Shown here: piece after piece, positions 32,342-40,672 of the stretch
How the letters are laid out: each line of letters starts with the position of its first letter
How positions within the stretch are numbered: position 1 is the first letter of the stretch
Assembly: GCA_003248865.1 (NCBI GenBank)
Contig: QFPK01000001.1
Coordinates: forward strand, 1-64,000
Length of the DNA stretch: 64,000 nt
Direction: 5' to 3'
DNA from: Sphingomonas sp.
GTDB lineage: Bacteria > Pseudomonadota > Alphaproteobacteria > Sphingomonadales > Sphingomonadaceae
Translations under genes and position numbers: made by a program
Notes under the pieces: generated by a model
Database searches by the model: none
Told to the model about the DNA's origin: nothing
What the model saw: only the letters and a program-made list of their open reading frames with translations

Positions 32342-33184
32342 CTACTCAGCCCCGAACAACAGGTCGGCAGCCCCCGCAGCCGGTTCACAGCCTTCGCCGG
32401 GCTTCACCGGAATCGCCGTCAGCACCAGTGGCGCCCCCAGCGCCTTCAGCTGGTGGGCTACACCATGGCCGTCTGCCACATGGCCCCAGCCCATGATGGC
32501 GGCGACACGAGCGCCGGGGTGGTCGCGGAGCGCCGTGACGATGGCTTCCGCCATGGCGCGGTCCCACACCTGCTGGGCGTCGATAAAGCGCGCGACGGCG
32601 GCGGGGCTGGCTTCGCGCATATGCTGGCGGAAGGTTTCTTCCAGCTTCGCGGCATAGGCGGGGGCGGCGGGGGCGGGTTTGCTGATGGGGGATTTGCCGT
32701 CTGCGGCGGCCTTGTCGAAGCCTTCGCGGCCGACCTTGCGCACGAAGCTGCGGTCGACGTTCAGCGCCTTCATCGGGATGTGCTTGTCCCGCGCGAGCAG
32801 GAAGACGGGGCGGTAGGCGGCGAAATCATGGCCCCAGCGGTCTGCCCATTTGCTTTCGGTCTGGAGGGCGGCTTCGTCCAGTTCGCCGGCCACCCAGCGG
32901 TCGAGCACGGGCTGGGCTTCACGCGGCAGCTGCTCCAGCCCGATCACGACGGGGCCCTTGGCGGCCAGCGCGGCGATGCTGTCGGCCTGCCACTGGTGGT
33001 GGGAGGGGGTGGCATGACGCTCGCCCAGCAGAATGCTCTGGGCGGACAGGGCTTTGTCCAGCGCGGCTTGCGCAGACACCGCTGTACCGGCGGAATCGAT
33101 CCATTGGCCGGGTGCCGGACAAGTGGCGGAGAGGACGGGGGCTGCGCCCATCAGGGCGGCGGCGAACGCGAGACGAACCAGCAT
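32342..33184 (-). CDS. ChaN-family haem-binding-type protein
   Basis: 280 residues with a signal peptide (MLVRLAFAAALMGAAPVLSA). ILLGERHATPSHHQWQ, VIGLEQLPREAQPVLDRW and AIMGWGHVADGHGV are the ChaN/haem-binding-uptake Tiki motifs. ChaN-like proteins are outer-membrane or periplasmic proteins that bind stacked haems. It is the last gene of the haem-uptake operon, 10 bp after hmuV, which supports a haem role. It converges on modC. Confidence 0.88.
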   Translation of the reverse strand: MLVRLAFAAALMGAAPVLSATCPAPGQWIDSAGTAVSAQAALDKALSAQSILLGERHATPSHHQWQADSIAALAAKGPVVIGLEQLPREAQPVLDRWVAGELDEAALQTESKWADRWGHDFAAYRPVFLLARDKHIPMKALNVDRSFVRKVGREGFDKAAADGKSPISKPAPAAPAYAAKLEETFRQHMREASPAAVARFIDAQQVWDRAMAEAIVTALRDHPGARVAAIMGWGHVADGHGVAHQLKALGAPLVLTAIPVKPGEGCEPAAGAADLLFGAE

Positions 33185-33194
33185 GGGAAACTTT

Positions 33195-33992
33195 CTATTC
33201 CGCGGCGAGCGGCAGAGCCAGTGGCGCGCGGCCGAGGCCGAGCAGAAGCGCCGCTTCGGCAGTGTCGATGGCGTAGACATCGGCGACAAGGGTGGGTTCC
33301 AGCCGCGCCGGCGGCAGGTCGGCCAGCAGCTGCCCGCGCGAGATCAGCAGCAGCCGCGTGGCCAGCCGGCAGGCCAGCGGCAGATCGTGGAGAGAGGCGA
33401 CGATGGTGGCGCCGGCATCCGCCTCCGATTTCAGCACCGCCAGCAGCGCGAGCTGATGTCGATAATCAAGCCCGGTGGTCGGCTCGTCCAGCAGCAGCAG
33501 GCCCGGGTGGCCCTGTCGACGACCCGCGCGGAGCTGGACAAGGCTGCGCGCGATATGGACGCGCTGTCCTTCGCCGCCTGACAGACGCGTGGCCGGGCGG
33601 GTAGCGAAGTCCGACAGGTCCATATCGGCCAGGGCCTGTGTGATGAGCGCCCGTCCCTCCGGAGAATCCGCGGCCAGCCCATGGGGATGAAGGCCCATGG
33701 CGACGACCTGCGTGACGGTGAAATCGAACACCAGCTGGGATTGCTGCCGCAGCATCGTGCGCAACTCCGCCCTGCGTGCGAGAGATAGAGTGGAGACGCA
33801 GTCCGTACCCATCCGCACATGACCGGTGGCGGGAGGCAGGTCTCCGGCGAGTGTTTCCAGCAGGGTGGATTTGCCCGCGCCGTTGGGCCCAGCCAGCACA
33901 GTGATGCTGCCGGGCTGCAGCACCAGGTCGAGCGCGGCGAGAAGCGTGCGGCCGCCGCGCGCGATGGAAAGGGTTTCCAGGGAAAGCATCAT
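33195..33992 (-). CDS. hmuV: Haem ABC transporter ATP-binding protein HmuV
   Basis: 265 residues. Walker A GPNGAGKST, signature LSGGEGQR, Walker B LLLLDEPTTGLD and switch His SLHD. RTMLRQQSQLVFDFTVTQVVAMG after Walker A is characteristic of haemin/iron-complex ATPases. It powers HmuU. It starts at ATG 33992 (ATGATG; 33989 possible), overlapping the permease stop by 4 bp. Confidence 0.95.
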   Translation of the reverse strand: MMLSLETLSIARGGRTLLAALDLVLQPGSITVLAGPNGAGKSTLLETLAGDLPPATGHVRMGTDCVSTLSLARRAELRTMLRQQSQLVFDFTVTQVVAMGLHPHGLAADSPEGRALITQALADMDLSDFATRPATRLSGGEGQRVHIARSLVQLRAGRRQGHPGLLLLDEPTTGLDYRHQLALLAVLKSEADAGATIVASLHDLPLACRLATRLLLISRGQLLADLPPARLEPTLVADVYAIDTAEAALLLGLGRAPLALPLAAE

Positions 33993-35056
33993 TGCCAGAC
34001 GTTCCGCCGGCCGATGAGCATGGCGAGGAAGACCGGCGCGCCCACCAGCGCCATGATCACGCCCACCGGCGCCTCGGCGGGCAGCGCCACCAGCCGCGCG
34101 GCGAGGTCGGCGGTAGCCAGCAGCGCGGCACCGCCCATGGCGCACAGCGGCAGCAATGTGCGGTGGGCCGGGCCGATGGCCATACGCAGCATATGCGGCA
34201 CCACCAGCCCCACAAAGCCGATCACGCCGGAGAGAGAGACGGAGGCTCCGACCGCGAAAGCCGTCAGCACACCCAGCATCAGGCGCAACCGGTCGGTATC
34301 GATTCCCAGATTGCGCGCGGCAGCCTCGCCCAGCGCCAGCAGATCGAGCGCGCGATGTGTGCGCATCAGGCCGATGGTCGACAGCGTGATCAGCAGCAGT
34401 GCCGGGGCCAGCACCGCCCATTCCGTCTGCGCAAAGGAACCCAGCATCCACATGGAGAGCGCGCGCATCTCATTGTCCGTGGAGATATAGGTGGCAAGCC
34501 CGATCAGCGCGGCGCCTATGGCGTTTACGCCGATACCCACCAACAGCATCAGAACCGTCGCGCCCGGCCCGCCCGAGCGGCCAAGCCACAGAACTAGGCC
34601 GACGGCGAGCAGCGCGCCCGTGAAGCTGAGCAGCGGCAGGATGAAAGGTCGCAACAGGTCGAGCGAGGCGAGCCCCGCGAAGAAGGTGGCCCCGAACACG
34701 AACCAGATCGCCGCCCCCAGCGCGGCGCCGGTGGAAACGCCCAGCAGGCCGGGTTCGGCAAGCGGATTGCGGAACAGCGCCTGCAGCGCGGCGCCGGATA
34801 CGCCCAGCGCCGCCCCGACGGCCAGCGCCGCCAGCAGGCGGGGCAGGCGAATGCCCGTCAGCACCGCCATGGCACCGGGATCGCCTTCCCCCAGGCCGAT
34901 CAGCGCCCACAGATCGCGCCATTCGACGGGAACTGCGCCCAGCCGAAGATTGGCGACGATGGTCAGCAGCAGGGCCAGGCCCAGCAGCAGCGCGGTGGCG
35001 CCCACGCGGCCGATGCCGGTCGCGGTCTGCGGCCCGGCCGCGAGGGCCGTCGTCAT
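33989..35056 (-). CDS. hmuU: Haem ABC transporter permease HmuU (FecCD family)
   Basis: 355 residues with about ten hydrophobic helices. FecCD signatures are RLPRLLAALAVGAALGVSGAALQ, FRNPLAEPGLLGVSTGAALG and SGVIGFVGLVVPHMLRM with the following ALLATADLAARL. It forms the inner-membrane channel for haem, with HmuT delivering and HmuV hydrolysing ATP. It overlaps hmuT upstream and hmuV downstream by ATGA each. Confidence 0.95.
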   Translation of the reverse strand: MTTALAAGPQTATGIGRVGATALLLGLALLLTIVANLRLGAVPVEWRDLWALIGLGEGDPGAMAVLTGIRLPRLLAALAVGAALGVSGAALQALFRNPLAEPGLLGVSTGAALGAAIWFVFGATFFAGLASLDLLRPFILPLLSFTGALLAVGLVLWLGRSGGPGATVLMLLVGIGVNAIGAALIGLATYISTDNEMRALSMWMLGSFAQTEWAVLAPALLLITLSTIGLMRTHRALDLLALGEAAARNLGIDTDRLRLMLGVLTAFAVGASVSLSGVIGFVGLVVPHMLRMAIGPAHRTLLPLCAMGGAALLATADLAARLVALPAEAPVGVIMALVGAPVFLAMLIGRRNVWQ

Positions 35057-35877
35057 TTCGAAAGCCCGAGCCCGTCGCGAAGCTTGGCCACGGCATCCGG
35101 CAGTCGCGGCCCGAAGTTCAGCGCCATCAGGCTGTCCACCACGAACACCTTGCCGTTGCGCACGGCGGGCGTGCGGGCCAGCACCGGGTCTTTCTCCAGC
35201 GCCTCCAATCCGCCTGCCATGCCCAGAATATGGCTGGGGACTAGCAGAACCTCGGGCGCGGCGGCGATGGCTGCCTCCGCCGACAGCGGCTTGTAGCCAT
35301 CCGCCGTGAAGCTATTGCGGCCACCGGAGAGGCGGATGAAGCTGTCGCCAGCCGTGCCCTGGCCGGCGACCATGATGCGGCCCGGCGCGCTCGCCAGCAC
35401 CAGCATCATGCTCGGCCCCTTGTCGGGCTGGGTCTTCGGCAGCCGGGCGATCACGGAGGCGGCAAGCTTCTCGCCCTCCGCAGCCTTGCCGAGCGCGGCT
35501 GCCACGGTGCGAATCTTGGCGGCCACGCCGGCAGCGCTGGCCTCATCCGGCACCGACACCAGCTTTAGCCCACTGCGCTCTAGCTGGCGCAGTACAGCCT
35601 CCGGGCCGGAGCCGGCGCTCACCAGCAGCAGATCTGGCCGCTGCGCCAGAACCGGTTCAGGCGCGAGCTGGCGCATATAGCCCAGCTTCGGCAGCTTGGC
35701 GGTCTGCGCCGGATACATGGAGGTGTCGTCCACCGCGACGATCTTGCCGCCTTCACCCAGCGCGAACACGATCTCGGTCACATCGCTACCGATGGAGACA
35801 ATACGGTCCGCAGCCTGCGCGGCCACGCCCCACAGCGCAAAAGCCATCAGGGCGAGCGGCTTCAGCAACCGGTTCAT
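35053..35877 (-). CDS. hmuT: Periplasmic haem-binding protein HmuT
   Basis: 274 residues. The signal peptide is MNRLLKPLALMAFALWGVAAQA. The class III binding-protein fold shows RIVSIGSDVTEIVFALGEG, VAVDDTSMYP (with the conserved haem-ligand-type Tyr) and LLLVSAGSGPEAVLRQL. It receives haem from the outer-membrane receptor and docks on HmuU. The start at 35877 overlaps the hmuS stop as ATGA. Confidence 0.94.
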   Translation of the reverse strand: MNRLLKPLALMAFALWGVAAQAADRIVSIGSDVTEIVFALGEGGKIVAVDDTSMYPAQTAKLPKLGYMRQLAPEPVLAQRPDLLLVSAGSGPEAVLRQLERSGLKLVSVPDEASAAGVAAKIRTVAAALGKAAEGEKLAASVIARLPKTQPDKGPSMMLVLASAPGRIMVAGQGTAGDSFIRLSGGRNSFTADGYKPLSAEAAIAAAPEVLLVPSHILGMAGGLEALEKDPVLARTPAVRNGKVFVVDSLMALNFGPRLPDAVAKLRDGLGLSK

Positions 35878-36908
35878 ACGGATGCCACTTCCTCGACGAT
35901 CTGCCTCCAGCCCTCCAGTTCCGGCTGACCGGGTTTGCGCTCGCCAAAGAACTGGGCAATCAGCATGCCCTCCTTGTCGAACAGCTCGATGGAGTGGACA
36001 GCGCTGTCCTTCTGCGGCTTCCACACGGCGAAGGCATCCGCGATCAGGTCTGCGCGCAGGTGCAGGTTGAAGCCGGGGTCCATCACATTCAGCCAGGGAC
36101 CCATCGGCGCCACGCGGTGAATGGGGCCGCTGTGGATCTGGATGCAGGCGTTGTTGCCCACGAAGCACATGATCGGCACGTCGCGCGCCACGGCCTGATC
36201 CAGGATCCAGCGGAGCGATTCCGGGGCGATCGGGCGGGAAAATGGCGGCCCGGCAAGGCGCATCGCCTGGCGGCGGCCAACCCCCTGCTTTCGCAGCAAC
36301 GCGAAGAAATCATGCACATCGGCAAGCTTCCACCAGCCGTCACGCAAGGCCCCCACATCTATTTCCGAGTCGGGGCGGTCGGCCTTCACCGGCGTGGCGG
36401 GCTCGGCCACGATCGGCGCCAGCGGGCCCTCTATTGCAAAGCGTGACACAAGGTCGCGCCAAGCCGCCATATCGGTCGCCGGCCGAGCGAAGATCTTGTG
36501 AATGGCCACACCGGACTTGTCGAAAAATTGCAGGCTGTGCCGGGTACCGCCGCCGTCGAGCGGCGTTTCGACGGCGAAGGCATGTGTCCACTGGTTCATG
36601 AACAGCCTGAGGTCGATGTCATAGTTCAGCACAAGGCCCATGGCCCCGCTGATCTCGATGTTGGCGTAGGCGCCATCCTTCTCATGCACGCAGGCGTGGT
36701 TTCGGGTCATCGCCATCACGGTGCCCAGCGGCGGCAGCGCCTCAAGAATGGCGGCTGCCGGCGTGGCAAGGCGCGTGACATGCGCATGGGCCTGATGGGC
36801 CGTCAGCCACTCACCTTCGGAAACGCCGAGAGCGGCTGCCTGATCGATCGGGCGCTTGGATGCGGGGCGCGGCTGCTCGGCCGCGGCTGCGGGGGCTGGG
36901 TTCGTCAT
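35874..36908 (-). CDS. hmuS: Haemin-degrading/trafficking factor HmuS
   Basis: 344 residues made of two similar halves, as in HemS/HmuS: the first around VMAMTRNHACVHEKDGAYANI, the second around VPIMCFVGNNACIQIHSGPIHRV, with RHSLQFFDKSGVAIHKI and VHSIELFDKEGMLIAQF as matching segments. It acts in the cytoplasm to bind and degrade or hand on haem. First gene of hmuSTUV-chaN. The start at 36908 is preferred to 36986, because the longer form would run into the Fur-like box. Confidence 0.93.
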   Translation of the reverse strand: MTNPAPAAAAEQPRPASKRPIDQAAALGVSEGEWLTAHQAHAHVTRLATPAAAILEALPPLGTVMAMTRNHACVHEKDGAYANIEISGAMGLVLNYDIDLRLFMNQWTHAFAVETPLDGGGTRHSLQFFDKSGVAIHKIFARPATDMAAWRDLVSRFAIEGPLAPIVAEPATPVKADRPDSEIDVGALRDGWWKLADVHDFFALLRKQGVGRRQAMRLAGPPFSRPIAPESLRWILDQAVARDVPIMCFVGNNACIQIHSGPIHRVAPMGPWLNVMDPGFNLHLRADLIADAFAVWKPQKDSAVHSIELFDKEGMLIAQFFGERKPGQPELEGWRQIVEEVASV

Positions 36909-36928
36909 GTGGCCCGAATAGATTTGAA

Positions 36929-36943
36929 TGCGAGTCACTTGCA
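36929..36943. promoter_or_regulatory. Fur-like box 1
   Basis: TGCGAGT-C-ACTTGCA, a 7-1-7 inverted repeat with one mismatch between the arms, 20 bp upstream of hmuS. The 7-1-7 layout is that of Fur sites; the TGC/GCA ends are as in alphaproteobacterial variants. Confidence 0.7.
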
Positions 36944-36970
36944 ATATCAAAATTGTCGCGGCATTGCATC

Positions 36971-36985
36971 TGCGAGTCATTCGCA
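36971..36985. promoter_or_regulatory. Fur-like box 2
   Basis: TGCGAGT-C-ATTCGCA, a second 7-1-7 repeat with one arm mismatch, centred 42 bp from box 1 (four helical turns) and 30 bp upstream of hmuR. The first eight bases and most of the rest are the same as in box 1. Confidence 0.7.
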
Positions 36986-37015
36986 ACTCGCCACATAGAC
37001 AAATCAGGGATCGTC

Positions 37016-39253
37016 ATGCCGACCACAAATTCCAGGCCAGCCACCGTCATTGCCATCGCACTTGCGGGCAGCTGCCTTTCCGCCACCACCGCCATGGCCG
37101 CCGAGGCAGCTGACTCAGATGCTGTCCAATCGAATTTGACGACGATCACCGTCACCGCCACCCGCACGCCGCTGTCCATCCTGGAAGCGCCTGCCACCGT
37201 GACCGTGTTCGATGCCGAGACCATCGCCGACAATCTGGTCACCGACATCCGCGACCTCGTCCGCTTCGAACCGGGGGTCAGTGTCCGCCGCGCGCCAAGC
37301 CGCTTCGGCGCGGCAGTGGGAACCACCGGGCGCGACGGTAACTCCGGCTTCAACATTCGGGGGCTGGACGGCAATCGCGTGCTGATGCTGGTGGACGGTG
37401 TGCGTGTGCCGGACGGTTTCACCTTCGGTGCCCAGTCCGCCGGGCGGGGCGATTATGTTGACCTGGGGCTGGTGAAATCGGTGGAAATCCTGCGCGGTCC
37501 GGCCTCTGCGCTCTATGGCAGCGACGGGCTTGCCGGTGTCGTCAGCTTCGTGACGGCAGATCCCGAAGATCTGCTGCGGGGGCAGAGCTTCTCCGTGCTT
37601 GGCCAGGGCGGCTATGCGTCTGCCGATGAGGAGTGGAGCGGCACCGGAATCGTCAGCGGCAAGATTGGCGCCCTCTCTGCCATGGGCGCCGTCACCATCC
37701 GCCGCGGCCATGAGCTGGACAATCAGGGCACCAACGATGCCCCCAACAGCACGCGCACCCGCCCGAATCCGCAGGACACGCGGACCGACAGTTTCCTCGG
37801 CAAGCTGGTCTATGATCTGGGCGGCGGCCACAAGCTGCGCCTCACCGGGGAGCATATGGAAGAGCGGGTCGACACCGACGTGCTGAGCGGCGTCGCCCCG
37901 ACGCCCATTCCCCCCGCCGTTCTCGCGCCCACCGCCGTGATCGGCCTGACCGCGCAGGACAAGATCAAGCGTGACCGGGTCGCTGTGGACTGGCGCTATG
38001 AAGGCAGCGGTCTGGTGGAGCGCGCCAGCGTGGCCGGCTACTGGCAGCAGGCCAAGAACCGCCAGGCCAGTTGGGAAGACCGCAACACCGCCGCGGACCG
38101 CAGCCGCATCAACACCTTCGACAACCGGGTATGGGGTGCGGCCGCAGATGCAACGCTTGGCTTTGAAACCGGTTTCGCTAAGCACCGGCTGACGGCGGGC
38201 GGCGATTTTTCCATCACCCGGCAGGATGGCGTGCGCGACGGCACGGTGCCCACCGCGCCGGATGTCTTCCCCACCCGCGCCTTTCCGGTGACGGATTACA
38301 CGCTGGTCGGGGTGTTCGCCGGCGACGAGATTCGGCTGGCCGACGGCCGCTTCATCCTGTTCCCGGCGCTGCGCTTCGATCATTACTCGCTGCGGCCCAA
38401 GATGGATGCCACGCTCCCGAACTTCGAGGCTTCGCGCTCATCCGGTTCGCGCGTGTCGCCCAAGCTGGGTGCCACCTTCCGCGTGTCAGACGGCGTCAGC
38501 ATCGTCGCCAGCTATGCCCAGGGCTTCAAGGCACCGGCGCCGGGACAGGTGAACCAGTTCTTCGAAAATCCGACCTCGCCCTTCGCCGCCTATCGGTCGA
38601 TCCCGAACCCCGACCTGAAGCCGGAGACGAGCGAGAGCCTGGAAGGCGGTGTGCGCATCGCCAGCGGACCGGTGCAGGCGGCTTTCACCGCCTTCACCGG
38701 CCGCTACCGGGACTTCATCAGCCAGGAGGCGATCAGCGGCACCGGTACGGTGGCAAACCCCATCATCTATCAGTTCATCAACCTGGCCCATGTCGACATC
38801 GACGGGCTGGAAGCGAAGTTCTCGGTGGAACCGGTGGCAGGCGTGACGCTGGACGGCGCGATGGCCTGGGCCAAGGGCCGGGTGGATCGCGACGGCGTGC
38901 GGGGCCCGCTGCAGACGATCGATCCGCTGAAGTTCGTGGCTGGCGCGGGCTATCGCGCGCCGGACGGGCGCTATGGCGGCCAGCTGATCGCCACCATCGG
39001 CAGCCAGAAGGAACAGCGCGAGGCTGCAGGCAACTATATCCCGGGCGGCTATACCGTGCTGGACGCCACCGCCTTCTTCCGCATCAACGACAATTTCACC
39101 GTGCGGGCCGGGCTCTTCAACCTGCTGGATGCCACCTACACCGAATGGGCTGACATCCGCGGCCTCACCAACACCACGGCGAACCAGGCGATTGCAGACG
39201 CCTGGACACAGCCGGGGCGCAATGTAAGCGTGTCGCTGACCGCCCGATTCTGA
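37016..39253 (+). CDS. hmuR: TonB-dependent haem receptor HmuR
   Basis: 745 residues. The signal peptide ends STTAMAA-like. The TonB box region TTITVTATRT is followed by a plug with VEILRGPASALYGSDGLAGVVSF. The extracellular-loop region has the haem-receptor FRAP/NPNL-like sequence YAQGFKAPAPGQVNQF and IPNPDLKPETSESLE, with a conserved YxxQxF strand around it. The barrel ends SLTARF. It imports haem across the outer membrane, energised by TonB, and is divergent from hmuS with two Fur-like boxes in the 107-bp gap. A start at 37016 gives a normal signal peptide. Confidence 0.93.
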   Translation: MPTTNSRPATVIAIALAGSCLSATTAMAAEAADSDAVQSNLTTITVTATRTPLSILEAPATVTVFDAETIADNLVTDIRDLVRFEPGVSVRRAPSRFGAAVGTTGRDGNSGFNIRGLDGNRVLMLVDGVRVPDGFTFGAQSAGRGDYVDLGLVKSVEILRGPASALYGSDGLAGVVSFVTADPEDLLRGQSFSVLGQGGYASADEEWSGTGIVSGKIGALSAMGAVTIRRGHELDNQGTNDAPNSTRTRPNPQDTRTDSFLGKLVYDLGGGHKLRLTGEHMEERVDTDVLSGVAPTPIPPAVLAPTAVIGLTAQDKIKRDRVAVDWRYEGSGLVERASVAGYWQQAKNRQASWEDRNTAADRSRINTFDNRVWGAAADATLGFETGFAKHRLTAGGDFSITRQDGVRDGTVPTAPDVFPTRAFPVTDYTLVGVFAGDEIRLADGRFILFPALRFDHYSLRPKMDATLPNFEASRSSGSRVSPKLGATFRVSDGVSIVASYAQGFKAPAPGQVNQFFENPTSPFAAYRSIPNPDLKPETSESLEGGVRIASGPVQAAFTAFTGRYRDFISQEAISGTGTVANPIIYQFINLAHVDIDGLEAKFSVEPVAGVTLDGAMAWAKGRVDRDGVRGPLQTIDPLKFVAGAGYRAPDGRYGGQLIATIGSQKEQREAAGNYIPGGYTVLDATAFFRINDNFTVRAGLFNLLDATYTEWADIRGLTNTTANQAIADAWTQPGRNVSVSLTARF

Positions 39254-39263
39254 CAGCCTGCCC

Positions 39264-39302
39264 TCCTCCCCGCCTTTGAGAGATACTCATCGGCGGGGAG
39301 GA
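39264..39302 (+). promoter_or_regulatory. Hairpin overlapping the VOC gene ribosome-binding site
   Basis: An 11-bp perfect stem, TCCTCCCCGCC with GGCGGGGAGGA around a 17-nt loop, starts 11 bp after the hmuR stop. Its right arm contains the GGGGAGGA ribosome-binding site of the gene starting at 39309. It may end hmuR transcripts and/or limit translation of read-through message. Confidence 0.55.
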
Positions 39303-39308
39303 CAGGTT

Positions 39309-39827
39309 ATGCGCACGAATGGAATCAACCATATCGCGCTGGTTGCGCGCGACATGGCGGAAACGGTGAAATTCTACACCGAAGTCCTTGGGATGCCGCT
39401 GGTGAAGACGGTGGAGCTTCCGGGCGGCGGCCAGCACTTCTTCTTCGACTGCGGCGGCGGATCGGCCATCGCCTTCTTCTGGTGGGCAGATGCCCCCCCG
39501 GCCGCCCCGGGGATCGCATCAGTGCGGAAATTCCCCGGAGACGACCGCACGGCCGTCGGGTCGATGAACCATCTGGCCTTCCACATGGATCAGGACGAAC
39601 TGCAGGCCGCCATCGCGCGGCTGCAGGCGGCCGGTGTGGAGGTGCTTCCCATCGTGGTGAACCATGACGACAGCGACACCACCGTCAGCTCGAAAATGCA
39701 TCCGGGCGTGTTCGTCCGCTCCGTCTACTTCACCGATCCGAACGGCATCATGATGGAATTCGCGGCCAGCACCCGCGAATTCGGGCCTGCCGATGTGCGG
39801 CACCAGCCCGCCCGGGCGACCGCCTGA
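39309..39827 (+). CDS. VOC family protein (glyoxalase/dioxygenase fold)
   Basis: 172 residues. INHIALVARDMAETVKFYTEVLGM is the typical first beta-alpha-beta unit with metal ligand His. MNHLAFHMDQDELQAAIARL is the second unit, and VYFTDPNGIMMEFAAST closes with the Glu ligand. Metal-dependent VOC proteins include glyoxalases, extradiol dioxygenases and epimerases; substrate unassigned. It is coupled to the next gene (TGATG), so the two probably act in one pathway. The upstream 11 residues to ATG 39276 lie in the hairpin and are excluded. Confidence 0.88.
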   Translation: MRTNGINHIALVARDMAETVKFYTEVLGMPLVKTVELPGGGQHFFFDCGGGSAIAFFWWADAPPAAPGIASVRKFPGDDRTAVGSMNHLAFHMDQDELQAAIARLQAAGVEVLPIVVNHDDSDTTVSSKMHPGVFVRSVYFTDPNGIMMEFAASTREFGPADVRHQPARATA

Positions 39828-40468
39828 TGCCCCGCCTGCGCCAGGTGCCGCGGGTCGAAGTGACGGACGAAGCCGTGCTCAGGGCCTATCAGCTGCTGTT
39901 CGAAGAACGCGACCCGGTCACCCAGCCCGGCACCGCGACCGGCACCAGCGGGGACTGGTGGCCCGTCTTCGCCAACTCGCCCGACACGCTGCGCCACGCC
40001 ATGCAGGGCTTTGGTTACTACCGATCCCCGGCACGCAAGCTGGACCCGCGCCTGCGCGAACTGGCGCAGACCTGGGCCGGATGGGCGGTGGGCAGCCAGT
40101 TCGTCTTTTCCCAGCATTGCAAATCCCTGCGCGGGGCCGGTGTCAGCGAAGGGAAGATCGCGGCGCTGCCCAACTGGCAGATTGCCGGCTGTTTCGACGC
40201 ACGCGAGCGGCTCGTGCTGGCCTATGCGGACCGGCTGGTGATGCATCGCGGCCGCGTGCCGGACGCCCTGTTCGCCGAACTGAAGTCCAGCTTCACCGAG
40301 GAGGAGATCCTGGAGCTCACTTACATCACCTGCCTCTACGACATGCATGCGGTGATGAGCAAAGCGCTGCGAACGGAGTTCGACGACCGCGACGATCCCG
40401 TCACCGAGGTGGCCGCGCCGGCGGAATTCTCCGCCCGGGATTTCCTGGATACCGGACGGGGATCGTAG
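39827..40468 (+). CDS. AhpD/carboxymuconolactone-decarboxylase-fold protein
   Basis: 213 residues. The helical core LRELAQTWAGWAVGSQFVFSQHCKSLRGAGVSEGKI is a CMD/AhpD-type fold. Redox-active members have CxxC in the core; here that place reads SQHC, with only one Cys and the QH pair of the non-redox carboxymuconolactone branch. The C-terminal ITCLYDMHAVMSKALR is conserved in this group. It may be a decarboxylase or hydrolase-like partner of the VOC enzyme just upstream, whose stop overlaps this start. Confidence 0.85.
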   Translation: MPRLRQVPRVEVTDEAVLRAYQLLFEERDPVTQPGTATGTSGDWWPVFANSPDTLRHAMQGFGYYRSPARKLDPRLRELAQTWAGWAVGSQFVFSQHCKSLRGAGVSEGKIAALPNWQIAGCFDARERLVLAYADRLVMHRGRVPDALFAELKSSFTEEEILELTYITCLYDMHAVMSKALRTEFDDRDDPVTEVAAPAEFSARDFLDTGRGS

Positions 40469-40610
40469 GGACAGGGCGGCGCTATCGGGGTCGAGCGGGG
40501 CTTTCCCCACCGGGCCGCGCTCAATGCGGGAGCAGCACGCAATTCCAGACCGGACGGCGCAGGGAAATCATGTCCTCGACCCCGCCCGAAGCGAAGAGCG
40601 TCGCGCAACG

Positions 40611-40640
40611 GAAAGAGCCGGCGCCTTGCGGCACCGGCTC
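40611..40640 (-). terminator. Intrinsic terminator of aceA
   Basis: Read on the minus strand, GAGCCGG...CCGGCTC with an inner GCC/GGC pair closes a 4-nt loop and is followed by TTTCC. It lies 33 bp after the isocitrate lyase stop. Confidence 0.75.
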
Positions 40641-40672
40641 TCCCTTCCCTCCCCGGAAGTGGGGCTATGGGC

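Noticed and set aside
36909..36986. N-terminal extension of HmuS to the ATG at 36986
   Set aside because: It would translate through both Fur-like boxes and adds residues not found in the family; ATG 36908 gives the normal start.
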